Below the pieces are notes generated by a model. That model searched no databases. It had not been told where the DNA came from and saw nothing but the letters and a program-made list of their open reading frames with translations. Of a DNA stretch of 41,301 bases, positions 21,710 to 29,535 are shown one piece after another. Both the position numbers and the translations under genes were made by a program. The stretch comes from a virus. The DNA lies in the IMG/VR virus record IMGVR_UViG_3300005663_000019, positions 1 to 41,301 of that record. The stretch is one strand, 5' to 3'. Numbering within the stretch: position 1 is the first letter of the stretch; each line of letters starts with the position of its first letter.

Positions 21710-22717
21710 TCAAATTGAATTAGCTAATTTACAAAGACTGATATAAGTTTTCGTCTCACCGTTATTGACCGTATAACTTGAGTCAGTTGACTTGATATAG
21801 AGTTCGACAAAATCATCAGCATCGAGAAAAATAATATCAGATACAAGCGGAGATTGTTTTACGGATGACCCCCCTGAATCTATTGTCATTTGAGCAACTG
21901 ATGCACCATTCTTAAAAATCAATACCGTTATCGTGTCGAAATCGCCAACATTTGCGCACTCAACACAACCGTTTACCTGATAATATCCTATTACAGCAGG
22001 TGTGATTTTATTACTTCCAGCGATAGAGCCTGAATCAAAAGATTCACCATCCAGAGTTACTTTCGTCGCAGCAGTGCTTGAAATAGATTGCGTAGATGCA
22101 CTCTTAAACAATCGTGCAAAGACACTATTGATCCCATCCACATATTTCTTGTTGGCTATTCCTGCGGTACTCGTTGGTGCGGCGTTCGTTGCGGTCTGTG
22201 AATTGTCTGGTAATACCGCTACGTCATTGGTATCGGCCCTTATCAGATTAACCGACCCCGTGCCGGCAACGTCAGAAGATGTAAGCCATTGCCCTCGGCT
22301 TAGATTGTTTCCCATGCTCGATAGTTGCAACTCGTTTTCGCTCTCGTCTGTATAGTGTAGTTCCGCTATGCTATTGACGTCTTTAATTCGCAGGTCTCCA
22401 TGATCCGCCGCTACGGTTGGCGTTGCTGCTATCGGGGCATGGTATAGTATATTAAGATGCTCACCCGCGTCAGCGTCCGATACTTCTGTCCCGGTCAAAG
22501 GCCAATAGTGATTTACAGCCTCTCGCTCCTGAACGGCCGCTTTAATCTCTCTCATCCTGTCGTCAGCTTCCGCCGGATCGTCACTACCCGCCGGCGTGGC
22601 GGTATCGTAGGTAAAACTGAACGTGGTTGCATAAACAACGCCCCAGAACGTTAAGCAAAATATTGTGGCTATTACGGACGGTCTTGTTATAATTGGCTTC
22701 CAGTTAATCCTTTTCAT
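21710..22717 (-). CDS. Fibre-like protein with N-terminal export signal and C1q-like end (335 aa)
   Basis: ATG 22717 is preferred (AGAGG six bases upstream); ATG 22723 sits too close to that site. Residues 10-32 (ITRPSVIATIFCLTFWGVVYATT) form a signal peptide or anchor. The middle is short-repeat, Thr/Ala-rich. Residues about 195-335 have the pattern of a phage C1q/TNF-like trimeric head domain (TKVTLDGESFDSGSIAG...YYQVNGCVECANVGDFDTITVLIFKNGA...LVSDIIFLDADDFVELYI). It is likely a receptor-binding or decoration fibre. Confidence 0.6.
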   Translation of the reverse strand: MKRINWKPIITRPSVIATIFCLTFWGVVYATTFSFTYDTATPAGSDDPAEADDRMREIKAAVQEREAVNHYWPLTGTEVSDADAGEHLNILYHAPIAATPTVAADHGDLRIKDVNSIAELHYTDESENELQLSSMGNNLSRGQWLTSSDVAGTGSVNLIRADTNDVAVLPDNSQTATNAAPTSTAGIANKKYVDGINSVFARLFKSASTQSISSTAATKVTLDGESFDSGSIAGSNKITPAVIGYYQVNGCVECANVGDFDTITVLIFKNGASVAQMTIDSGGSSVKQSPLVSDIIFLDADDFVELYIKSTDSSYTVNNGETKTYISLCKLANSI

Positions 22718-22964
22718 TGTCATCCTCTTTCTTCCATTTCAGCGGCCCTTTTGCAACCGACCTGCCATAAACCGAATACAGTATCGCCCCCAGCATCCCC
22801 ACGTCTTTTGCCCGCTCAGTTGTTTTGCCCTGATGGTCGTTGATTGTGTCGTAGGTCTTTCCTATCTGTTCTTCACCTACGCCCAGTAGTGACAATATAA
22901 CTATCACCGCCGCCGTCAGTAGGCCTCTAATCGTTTTTGATTTTAATGCTTCCGGTCCCTTCAT
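22704..22964 (-). CDS. Small membrane protein, holin-like (86 aa)
   Basis: ATG 22964 is preceded by GGGGA seven bases upstream. The N-terminal segment (SKTIRGLLTAAVIVILSLLGVG) is a membrane helix, and a second weaker hydrophobic stretch (DVGMLGAILYSVYGRSVAKGPL) follows. The SKTI...G-L-L-YGR-A layout recalls small holin-type phage membrane proteins. The tail is charged (KWKKEDDNEKD). It lies within the tail gene cluster and overlaps the next gene. The lysis role is tentative. Confidence 0.5.
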   Translation of the reverse strand: MKGPEALKSKTIRGLLTAAVIVILSLLGVGEEQIGKTYDTINDHQGKTTERAKDVGMLGAILYSVYGRSVAKGPLKWKKEDDNEKD

Positions 22965-22975
22965 AATTGTTCCCC

Positions 22976-23257
22976 TTACGTTAAAGGTATTGCGTTATCG
23001 ATATCGTCGGCGCTGGTTTTAACAGCGATCACCGCCGCCTTAATCTCTGCGTATTTTTCGTTTATGCGTTTGACTTTCTGGTAGACGGCCGTAACATTGA
23101 CCTCGATCCCAGGTTTATAGCGACCGGAGATATGCGGCTTGCCTGCCACACCGGTTATCATATCGGCCTCGGCCTCAGTGAGTTCGGCAACATAGCACCG
23201 TTCCGTCACCTTGCCATCATCATCCTTTGTAACTTTGCCAATCCCTAAAAATTTCAT
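22976..23257 (-). CDS. Small structural or connector protein (93 aa)
   Basis: ATG 23257 has AGGAGG five bases upstream. It starts with a beta segment (MKFLGIGKVTKDDDGKVTERCYVAEL), then a helical half (VYQKVKRINEKYAEIKAAVIAVKTSADDIDN). It lies directly after the adaptor gene. No family was recognised; a neck or tail connector is possible from position. Confidence 0.5.
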   Translation of the reverse strand: MKFLGIGKVTKDDDGKVTERCYVAELTEAEADMITGVAGKPHISGRYKPGIEVNVTAVYQKVKRINEKYAEIKAAVIAVKTSADDIDNAIPLT

Positions 23258-23258
23258 A

Positions 23259-23858
23259 TTATCCTCCTACGATTACTGGTTGAAGGTTTGGTCTTGACGT
23301 TCTGAGTAAGCCGGAATAAATTGGACCCCAAAGATTCACTGCCTTTATTCGGGTCAATGCCGCCGCTTTCCAAAAAGTGACCCCTGCAAACATCACATCC
23401 TCGAATTTCTCATCGAATTCTATATTATCCGGGTCGTTGGCGTGGTTTTTGTAAAACTCTATCAACGTCGTAAATGATGCGTTTGGCGGTCTCCATAAGT
23501 GGAATAATTTATTAAAATCACTGAACCATTCTGTCGAACCTGTGTTCGCGTCGTTTTCTCTTAACTCGTGATATTCTCTGTGTCCACCTGATAACTTCGT
23601 TAGTGGTCTTTTCGTGTTACCCGAACCATCTATCAGGGTTATGCTGATAATCTCTCGGAATCCTGTAGGATGGGCAAGTGTTGTACTGGCACTGGTGAGG
23701 GTTTGGGTTGTGTCTGTGCCGACAAGCAGTTTGTTCTTACTCATGTCCTTTAGGGTCTTTGTGATCGCCCTGTCGAGTTCTGTACTGGCTGCCACAAGTT
23801 CAAGTTCGAGGTTCTCGTTTACATCTGTGATTATGTCTGCTTTTACTATAACCGCCAT
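23259..23858 (-). CDS. Head-tail adaptor-like protein (199 aa)
   Basis: ATG 23858 (MAVIVKADIITDV) is chosen because GGGGA lies five bases upstream; an in-frame upstream start is not needed. The layout fits the phage adaptor family of short-tailed phages: helical start (VNENLELELVAASTELDRAITKTLKDMSK), beta section with LTSASTTLAHPTGFREIISITLIDG, then a WRPP segment and a helical end (FEDVMFAGVTFWKAAALTRIKAVNLW). Its place between the capsid block and tail protein supports a portal-to-tail connector role. Confidence 0.6.
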   Translation of the reverse strand: MAVIVKADIITDVNENLELELVAASTELDRAITKTLKDMSKNKLLVGTDTTQTLTSASTTLAHPTGFREIISITLIDGSGNTKRPLTKLSGGHREYHELRENDANTGSTEWFSDFNKLFHLWRPPNASFTTLIEFYKNHANDPDNIEFDEKFEDVMFAGVTFWKAAALTRIKAVNLWGPIYSGLLRTSRPNLQPVIVGG

Positions 23859-23917
23859 AAGATTCCCCAAAAACAGGAGCCAGCCGAAACCGGCTCCTGT
23901 TAAAATTCCTTACCTAC

Positions 23918-26020
23918 TTATTCTCCTGTAGTCAAAGGATTGGTTGTGATACCAAAAGTACCGAGTATCGCCCAACCGACAGTTGAATCTACAAACATAA
24001 ATGTTGCACCTTCGCCGTCATTGGTGAATACCATAGTAGCCCATCCATCACCGGTTGTACTATCGGGGGTGAGCGTAGCGGCACCGCCATCGGTTCCAAT
24101 AACAATCGAAAGAACCTGTCCCGGATTCCCGTCAGGTAAAGACCAAGACGATGTTGCATCGCTCGTGCCGATGACAACTGCGGCAGTTAAAGGAATAGCT
24201 GCGTCTGTTGCATCCTTAGTAGTAGAACCTGTTGGGATATAGCCTATACCACCTGAATCGTCAGCAAATGTAAGCGTATTATCAGCAGTCGCATCAATAA
24301 CAGTTAAGACAGTTTCTTCGGTATCTGCATCAGTACCTTCAAAAATTAACTGATTTGTGCCACCCCAAACAGAGTTTACAATCTCAGGCATATTTGTTGC
24401 AAGGGTAGAACTCATAAACGAAACCGTCTGTGCTCCTGCGTCTGGAAGTGTCCAGATAATATCAGCAGTTGGATCAGTTGCTGTAATGATCGTTTCTTCG
24501 GTATCTGCGTCAGAACCCTCGAAGATCAATTGATTTGTCCCGCCAGTAACGGAATCAGCAATATCGGGATAATTAGTAGCAAGTGTCGAGGCCATAATAG
24601 CTACAGTATCAGCCCCGCCCGTTGGAAACGTCCAAGTGATATTGGCAGTAGGGTCAGTAAATACTATAGTTGCATCTGTGCCATTAGAAGTTCCTTCAAT
24701 AGTCCACGTTTCAGCAGCAGCACCATCAAAGATTTTTACATCAGTGGAAGTAAATGTCATGATGTCAGCAGCATCTAACGTAATATCACCGTTATTAACT
24801 CCATCAGCGTTCATCTGGATACCACCGTCTGTAGTCTCGAATACTTGTGCGAATCCCGCTACAGTACCTGTAGTATCAACCTTAAACTGATTGGCCGCTG
24901 CTTCGCTTGCAATAACCAGAACTCGACCACCTGTAGCTGTTACATCGATATCAAACGTCGCGGCGGCTGTAATATCAACCCCGCCGGTGGATATCAAACC
25001 GATTGCATCGGCTATGGCTTCTGTCGCAGTAACAATGATTGATCCACCAGTATTAGTGATAGATATATCCTCACCCGCCGTTCCGGTCGTGGTGATATCA
25101 ATGTCGGCTAAAGATGTGATATCAATGCCGCCTGCTACGCCTGTAGCTCTGATTATAACAGCGTCGGCAACAGCTTCGCCGCCATCAATAATAACCGAGC
25201 CGGCCGTTGCGTCTACTGTAAGGTCCGCGGACCCATCAGTAGTTGTTAAAGACATTGCTGTATCGGAATTAGCTGTCAATCCTGCGGTGGTGTCAAGAGC
25301 AATGGCGCCTGCTGTGGAACTTCCGATATTGATGGCCCCGGTCGATGTTCCGGTATTGATGTTGGTCGTGAAGTTAGAGCTTGCATTGATATTTGCCGCT
25401 CCACCGTCCCAAGTAAGAGACGGAACGCCGGCGTCAAGTTTGAAACCCAAAGCCGTGCCAACATAGACGTTAAAATCGGAATTCAAAGCTGTACCTGATG
25501 TTCCAATTCTGAAATTGGAATTATCCGCTGCGGGGACAAAGGATATTTCGTCAGCGACATTACCACCTCTTATTACCCAGTCTGACCCGGTACCCATCGT
25601 TATCGATTGAGCGTCTGAGTAGGTTGTCGAACTGATCGAGGTCAGATAAGTCGGAAAGATAAGTAATCCTTCCGATGATGTCCGGGTCCGGTGGTTGGCG
25701 TTTGTTGAAATATTCGTTCCGTCGGTGATACTAAAATCGTAACCATCGGGGCCATACCAGGTAAAAAGGCCATTTACCAAAGTTGTATTCGTCGAGCCGG
25801 TTGTCATCGGTATTGTGATAGTGTTCTGGAGATTGCGGTCTTTGTAAATCACCGCGTTGGTTGTAGTATCGGGTGCGTATATTTCTACAGAACTTATCGT
25901 AGTAACATTTGCTCCGACCTCATCTTTTACCTGTACTGCGTGGTAGACATCGCTGGTGTTTCTCGCCTGTGCCGTGCCAGTCAGCAGGGCAAGCATTAAA
26001 ATAATTGTAAATCTCTTCAT
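23918..26020 (-). CDS. Beta-repeat structural protein with signal peptide (700 aa)
   Basis: ATG 26020 follows AAGGAAG. The first 19 residues are a clear Sec signal (MKRFTIILMLALLTGTAQA). Residues 20-110 form a beta domain (SVEIYAPDTTTNAVIYKDRNLQNTITIPMTTG) like virion-decoration N-domains. From 200 there are DITxxxADIDI-type repeats of a beta-solenoid, and at about 490-610 tandem 60-residue modules (TNQLIFEGSDADTEET...). Two module copies are clear at DNA level with a 180-bp period (24315 and 24495). It lies immediately after the capsid gene, where head fibre or decoration genes are common. The export signal is unexpected for a virion protein. Confidence 0.65.
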   Translation of the reverse strand: MKRFTIILMLALLTGTAQARNTSDVYHAVQVKDEVGANVTTISSVEIYAPDTTTNAVIYKDRNLQNTITIPMTTGSTNTTLVNGLFTWYGPDGYDFSITDGTNISTNANHRTRTSSEGLLIFPTYLTSISSTTYSDAQSITMGTGSDWVIRGGNVADEISFVPAADNSNFRIGTSGTALNSDFNVYVGTALGFKLDAGVPSLTWDGGAANINASSNFTTNINTGTSTGAINIGSSTAGAIALDTTAGLTANSDTAMSLTTTDGSADLTVDATAGSVIIDGGEAVADAVIIRATGVAGGIDITSLADIDITTTGTAGEDISITNTGGSIIVTATEAIADAIGLISTGGVDITAAATFDIDVTATGGRVLVIASEAAANQFKVDTTGTVAGFAQVFETTDGGIQMNADGVNNGDITLDAADIMTFTSTDVKIFDGAAAETWTIEGTSNGTDATIVFTDPTANITWTFPTGGADTVAIMASTLATNYPDIADSVTGGTNQLIFEGSDADTEETIITATDPTADIIWTLPDAGAQTVSFMSSTLATNMPEIVNSVWGGTNQLIFEGTDADTEETVLTVIDATADNTLTFADDSGGIGYIPTGSTTKDATDAAIPLTAAVVIGTSDATSSWSLPDGNPGQVLSIVIGTDGGAATLTPDSTTGDGWATMVFTNDGEGATFMFVDSTVGWAILGTFGITTNPLTTGE

Positions 26021-26040
26021 TTTACACTTCCTTCCTGCTG

Positions 26041-27384
26041 TTAAGCATCGGCCTGTACTTCGGTGTCAATGGCATAAATAGCCTCTGTTGACCCCGGAGT
26101 GCTGCCACCGTGAGCATTGAAAATTGTTGGTCCGACACCATAAAGCATATCGACTTTCACTTTAGGTATATTGTTATCAACAAAATCCTCGGACCATTCC
26201 GGCTTTTGGGCCCAGCCGAAAACCAGGGCTTGAGCACCCATGAATAGTGCTCTGTTTACTGTCCTGCCGCTTGCGCAGGCGTCGGTTGTGACCGACCGCC
26301 CTGCATTAAGCAGAAAACCCTCGGCAAGCGTTGTGCCGCCCGCTCCGGTTCTCGAAGGTATCCGGTCATACTCGAATACCAGCATTCCATCCCAGTAGAA
26401 GGTAGCGCCCGCAAATATCGGGTTCAAATTCCCCCTGAGCTGGGCCGCTGATACCATCGCTCTGTAACCGTTGGTGCCTGTCTCTGCCTTAATAGCTTTG
26501 TTCTGTAAGGGACTTACCAAAACTATTGCTATCTTAGCCAGAACAGGGCCCAGGAACTTGCCCGATCTCATATCGTCGTTGTTTGCTCCCTGCAAGTTAC
26601 GGACTATCACAGGCCGGAACTTCGGGGTTGCGGCGATTGCCCGCCTCTTAATGGCTTCCAGAAGTACGGTACCCATTAAGTTGTTTGCGGTCGTATCTGC
26701 TGTTAGCAAAGCATCTGTGGTAAAACTTGCTCCGCCGTTTGAAAGTGCTCCTGCCGCATTCTGTCCGCCGTAATGGATGCGGTCGGAGGTCGGATAGGAT
26801 TCGTTGATGGTCGTAATTGCCGCACTCGATGAGTTCTCGTTGTAGAGACCTGATGCCGCTGTTGTAATATCATCTTCGAGTACCTCTGTAAGCCATTCGG
26901 ACAGATCTATCTTTGAATTTTCTCTGATGTTCGTCGAGGTCAGTTGTTCACTTACTTTACCGGCTGAAACAACCGCGGTCGATCTTCCCGCAATAATCAA
27001 AGACATATTACGTCTTTTAAGCTGTTGCTCGTTGCCGGTGGTATTACCGTCGTTGCCTTGACCTGCACCCGTCAAAGGATCCCTGGACTCAAAAACTATT
27101 GTCCCGCCCTTTTTTATGAGGAGGTCGGTGTTTACGTGAATCAAACTATTCTTGTCTTTACCCATCATTCCGGTATAGAACATATTCTGCAGGCCATATA
27201 CGAACATAGCCTGAGACCAGATAGTTTGAGCACGTGGGTCTGCAAATGCAAAACTCGTATCGATAAAACGCATATTCCACCCACCCATACCGAGCGGATT
27301 AAGCATTTTATGATACGCCTGTTTCTCCAGGGCGCGGTCAATTGCACCTTGTCGAGAAAAATCAAAAAACTCAAAATACTTCAT
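26041..27384 (-). CDS. Major capsid protein, N4-gp56-like (447 aa)
   Basis: ATG 27384 (MKYFEFFDF) is chosen over ATG 27399 because AAGGAG lies six bases upstream of it. The region KKGGTIVFESRDPLTGAGQG...NEQQLKRRNMSLIIAGR (residues about 95-145) has the pattern of N4-gp56/DUF4043-type HK97-fold capsids, including the conserved change to LTGAG and the helix with EWL (SKIDLSEWLTEVLEDD). The C-terminal half has the expected beta and Gly-rich segments. It follows the scaffold gene directly, the usual order. Length is in the expected range for this family. Confidence 0.85.
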   Translation of the reverse strand: MKYFEFFDFSRQGAIDRALEKQAYHKMLNPLGMGGWNMRFIDTSFAFADPRAQTIWSQAMFVYGLQNMFYTGMMGKDKNSLIHVNTDLLIKKGGTIVFESRDPLTGAGQGNDGNTTGNEQQLKRRNMSLIIAGRSTAVVSAGKVSEQLTSTNIRENSKIDLSEWLTEVLEDDITTAASGLYNENSSSAAITTINESYPTSDRIHYGGQNAAGALSNGGASFTTDALLTADTTANNLMGTVLLEAIKRRAIAATPKFRPVIVRNLQGANNDDMRSGKFLGPVLAKIAIVLVSPLQNKAIKAETGTNGYRAMVSAAQLRGNLNPIFAGATFYWDGMLVFEYDRIPSRTGAGGTTLAEGFLLNAGRSVTTDACASGRTVNRALFMGAQALVFGWAQKPEWSEDFVDNNIPKVKVDMLYGVGPTIFNAHGGSTPGSTEAIYAIDTEVQADA

Positions 27385-27414
27385 AGTATGCTCCTTCATT
27401 CAGGAGCAAACCAT

Positions 27415-28122
27415 CTACAGCTTCGACGCCGCTTCTGTTACCGGGTCAACTTTTAAGTCTGCCAGTATCTCATCCTGCGTAGGCGTTTTGTGTTCGGCGG
27501 CTTCTTCTTCTGCTTTTTTTTCTGCCGCCGCCTTTTCTGCTGCTTCCGATTTGCTCGTTTCGGGAGCAGTGTCTTTATCAGGATTAACTCGCTCTAAGAC
27601 TTCCTTGGATTTGGTGTAAATTGCTTCACCAAAGTTCTCACCTTCGGCTTCAAGGTCAATCATTTCGCCCTTGGTCATGTGTGCTACCGCCTTATTTACA
27701 ACCTGCTGCCAGTCGTCATGGGCTACCAGCGCCAATTCTCTTGACGCTAACTGTGCCTGTGATATGGCCTGTGTTGCATCTGCCTGGGCTGCCTGTTCGG
27801 CCTGTTCCTGTTTCCACCTGTTGTTTGCCTCCATAACAGCCCACGGCTTTTCCAAATCGTCAGGACTGGTCACGTCTTCCGCTGCCATAGCAATTTCCAA
27901 AGGTGATTTTACAGTTTGCACGGTAGTCTGTTGCAATGCGGTTAGCTGACCGCGTAAATTGGCCGCTTCAACCTCCGCAACTTGTGCTCTGGTGCGTATC
28001 TTCGTGACTTCATGCAACGGGACCGTTGGCTCTTTTACCGACTCACTCGCCGGAGATTCCTGCTCAGTCTTAGCCTGTTGAGTTTTTTCCTGTTCACTGC
28101 TCATGTTAGTTTCTTCCGTCAT
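27415..28122 (-). CDS. Scaffolding protein (235 aa)
   Basis: ATG 28122 follows AAGGAG by six bases. The product is acidic, Glu/Gln/Ala-rich and almost entirely helical, without cysteine or a membrane segment (TRAQVAEVEAANLRGQLTALQQT; AEKAAAEKKAEEEAAEHK). This is the usual composition of capsid scaffolding proteins. It lies directly upstream of the major capsid gene and is in the same transcription unit. No protease motif is seen, so it would be recycled rather than self-cleaving; this is inference. Confidence 0.7.
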   Translation of the reverse strand: MTEETNMSSEQEKTQQAKTEQESPASESVKEPTVPLHEVTKIRTRAQVAEVEAANLRGQLTALQQTTVQTVKSPLEIAMAAEDVTSPDDLEKPWAVMEANNRWKQEQAEQAAQADATQAISQAQLASRELALVAHDDWQQVVNKAVAHMTKGEMIDLEAEGENFGEAIYTKSKEVLERVNPDKDTAPETSKSEAAEKAAAEKKAEEEAAEHKTPTQDEILADLKVDPVTEAASKL

Positions 28123-28163
28123 AACAAACTCCTTTTTCCCGGCCGAGTAAGCCGTACAAGTCT

Positions 28164-28205
28164 CGCGAATCCCCGCGATTGGGGGCGGTTTTTATCGAAA
28201 CCGCC
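28164..28205 (-). promoter_or_regulatory. Pair of hairpins upstream of the scaffold gene
   Basis: GGCGGTTT (28184-28191) pairs with AAACCGCC (28198-28205) over a six-base loop; next to it CGCG (28164-28167) pairs with CGCG (28174-28177). They lie in the 157-bp gap between the 80-residue gene and the scaffold gene. No T-run follows on the minus strand. A processing or stability element that sets capsid gene expression is possible. Confidence 0.4.
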
Positions 28206-28279
28206 GAAAACTCCCTGCTCATGCAGGCTCTTACAATTAAACCATGTAATCAGGTTCCGGTTTGCCGCTGTCCGTTCAG

Positions 28280-28522
28280 TCAAATTGTCTTGGCCGCTTT
28301 TAGATCAGCTATCTTTTGATCTAATTTGGCCTGTGCCGCTGCAAAGAGGTCTGGATCGTTCTCTTTCATGTCGTCAACTTCTCGCGTAATTTCCGTAAGG
28401 CGTTCCAACTTGAAAAAGGCGCCATCAACCATAAAACGCTTTTCGTCCTTGTCCTTTACCTGCGACAACTTTTTAGCTTCCGGTACACCCGGAAACATCG
28501 TTTTTATTTTTGCATGCGACAT
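28280..28522 (-). CDS. Hypothetical helical protein (80 aa)
   Basis: ATG 28522 follows directly on the TAA of the upstream gene. The product is charged and helical (LERLTEITREVDDMKENDPDLFAAAQAKLDQKIADLKA) with a short beta N-terminus (RFMVDGAFFKLERL). It lies between a Lys/Ala/Glu-rich protein and the scaffold gene, in the head cluster. It may be a minor head or scaffold-associated protein; no family was recognised. Confidence 0.55.
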   Translation of the reverse strand: MSHAKIKTMFPGVPEAKKLSQVKDKDEKRFMVDGAFFKLERLTEITREVDDMKENDPDLFAAAQAKLDQKIADLKAAKTI

Positions 28523-28523
28523 A

Positions 28524-28934
28524 TTAAATCTTCTCTCGTTTTATCAGCTGTGAATACCTTGTTATGTCCGCCGGACCTGGCTGCTCTACCGGCCGGCCCT
28601 TAGTCATCATGGGGCGTATGCGGGCGATAAATGCCCTCTCCTCGTCATTGAGCGGAGTGTCAGCAAGTTCCGCCTCTGCCCTTGCCGCATCCGCGGCCCT
28701 TGCCTTATTGGCCGCGTCAACTGCTTTCTTGCGGGCTGTGTCCGCTATTTTCTCAGCTTCCTCTTTTGACACCACCCTCGCCGCTGCCTCAGCCTTTGCT
28801 TTTGCCGCGGCCTTTACCTCCGCCTCGGCCTCCGCTTTTGCCTTCGCCTCCGCCTCGGCCTCCGCTTTTGCCTTCGCCTCGGCCTCGGCCTTTGCTTTTG
28901 CCTCAGCCGCCGCTTCCTTCTCTGCGTTTGTCAT
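28524..28934 (-). CDS. Low-complexity KAEAEA helical protein (136 aa)
   Basis: ATG 28934 follows AAGGG seven bases upstream. The first 85 residues are tandem Lys/Ala/Glu repeats (EAKAKAEAEA) encoded by near-repeats of GCCTCGGCCTCCGCTTTTGC-like units on the plus strand, as in TolA-type linkers. The last 45 residues are less simple (LADTPLNDEERAFIARIRPMMTKGRPVEQ). It would form a long single helix. The simple-sequence part could shrink or grow by slippage. Confidence 0.6.
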   Translation of the reverse strand: MTNAEKEAAAEAKAKAEAEAKAKAEAEAEAKAKAEAEAEVKAAAKAKAEAAARVVSKEEAEKIADTARKKAVDAANKARAADAARAEAELADTPLNDEERAFIARIRPMMTKGRPVEQPGPADITRYSQLIKREKI

Positions 28935-28950
28935 TTTTTTCCCTTCCGGT

Positions 28951-29241
28951 TTAGGTTATTATTCTTTTTTCAAATGTCAAAATGTCAGACTTCTTTTCTT
29001 TTATCTGCAATTTCTCATGCAATTTTAATGTGACTACTCTGGTCTCTTCGTCGTAATCTAACTGTGTTGCGGGCTCGCCCTGTATGCCGGTAAATGCTTT
29101 TAGTCTGTCGAGAGAAATACTGACCTTGCCGCCGGCTTTGGCCAAAAGTAGTATCATAAACGCCTCTACCCAGGCCGGATCGGCCTCCGGGATCTTCTTG
29201 TCGGCGTTTATACGTCTTGTATTTTTAATCGGTCTTATCAC
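28951..29241 (-). CDS. Hypothetical protein (96 aa)
   Basis: GTG 29241 is preferred because GGAGG lies five bases before it and it follows the TGA of the membrane gene (29245-29243) by one base. Another in-frame GTG at 29253 would overlap more. Residues are helical then beta (AWVEAFMILLLAKAGGKVSISLDRLKAFTG; VVTLKLHEKLQI). Proteins of this type (a helical half plus a short beta tail) are common in phage head clusters without known function. Confidence 0.55.
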   Translation of the reverse strand: MIRPIKNTRRINADKKIPEADPAWVEAFMILLLAKAGGKVSISLDRLKAFTGIQGEPATQLDYDEETRVVTLKLHEKLQIKEKKSDILTFEKRIIT

Positions 29242-29242
29242 A

Positions 29243-29413
29243 TCACCCTCCACTTTCTAATTGTTCAATGCGGGTTTCTAATTGTTCAATGCGGGTTTCT
29301 ACTTTGTTGCCATAGCTGAATTTCCAGTTTATCCATCGTTCAAGTTTCCATCCGCCAAACCAGAGGAGGGCAAAAAAAAGTATTAACAAAATATAACCTG
29401 TCAATTTCTTCAT
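29243..29413 (-). CDS. Membrane protein with duplicated coiled-coil heptad (56 aa)
   Basis: ATG 29413 (MKKLTGYILL) with AAGGA just upstream is chosen; upstream in-frame starts run through a terminator. Residues 5-22 form one membrane helix (TGYILLILFFALLWFGGW). The tail ends in ETRIEQLETRIEQLESGG, a heptad present twice through a perfect 21-bp tandem DNA repeat. It is a short anchored coiled coil, similar in plan to small lysis or envelope accessory proteins. Confidence 0.6.
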   Translation of the reverse strand: MKKLTGYILLILFFALLWFGGWKLERWINWKFSYGNKVETRIEQLETRIEQLESGG

Positions 29414-29433
29414 AATCCTTCTTTCTCCGGGCA

Positions 29434-29480
29434 ATAAAAAAGGCGGCAATGTGAAGGTGTGGCTCCACACAACCGCCTTA
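29434..29480 (-). terminator. Intrinsic terminator within the late operon
   Basis: AAGGCGG (29440-29446) pairs with CCGCCTT (29473-29479), with an inner GTGTG/CACAC stem. On the minus strand the stem is followed by TTTTTT. It lies between the 239-residue zinc protein and the membrane-coiled-coil gene, separating the terminase-portal block from the capsid block. Confidence 0.75.
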
Positions 29481-29535
29481 AATTATTCTTGCGCTGACCT
29501 CAAGCTGGCCTGCTCTCAGTCAAACCCGTTTGTAA

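Noticed and set aside
24891-25466. 191-codon plus-strand ORF
   Set aside because: It is antisense to the beta-repeat structural gene; its Ala/Val/Ser-rich composition is the mirror of that gene's repeats and it has no ribosome-binding site.
28564-29028. 154-codon plus-strand Ala/Ser/Phe-rich ORF
   Set aside because: It is the antisense shadow of the KAEAEA repeat gene, produced by its simple codon pattern.
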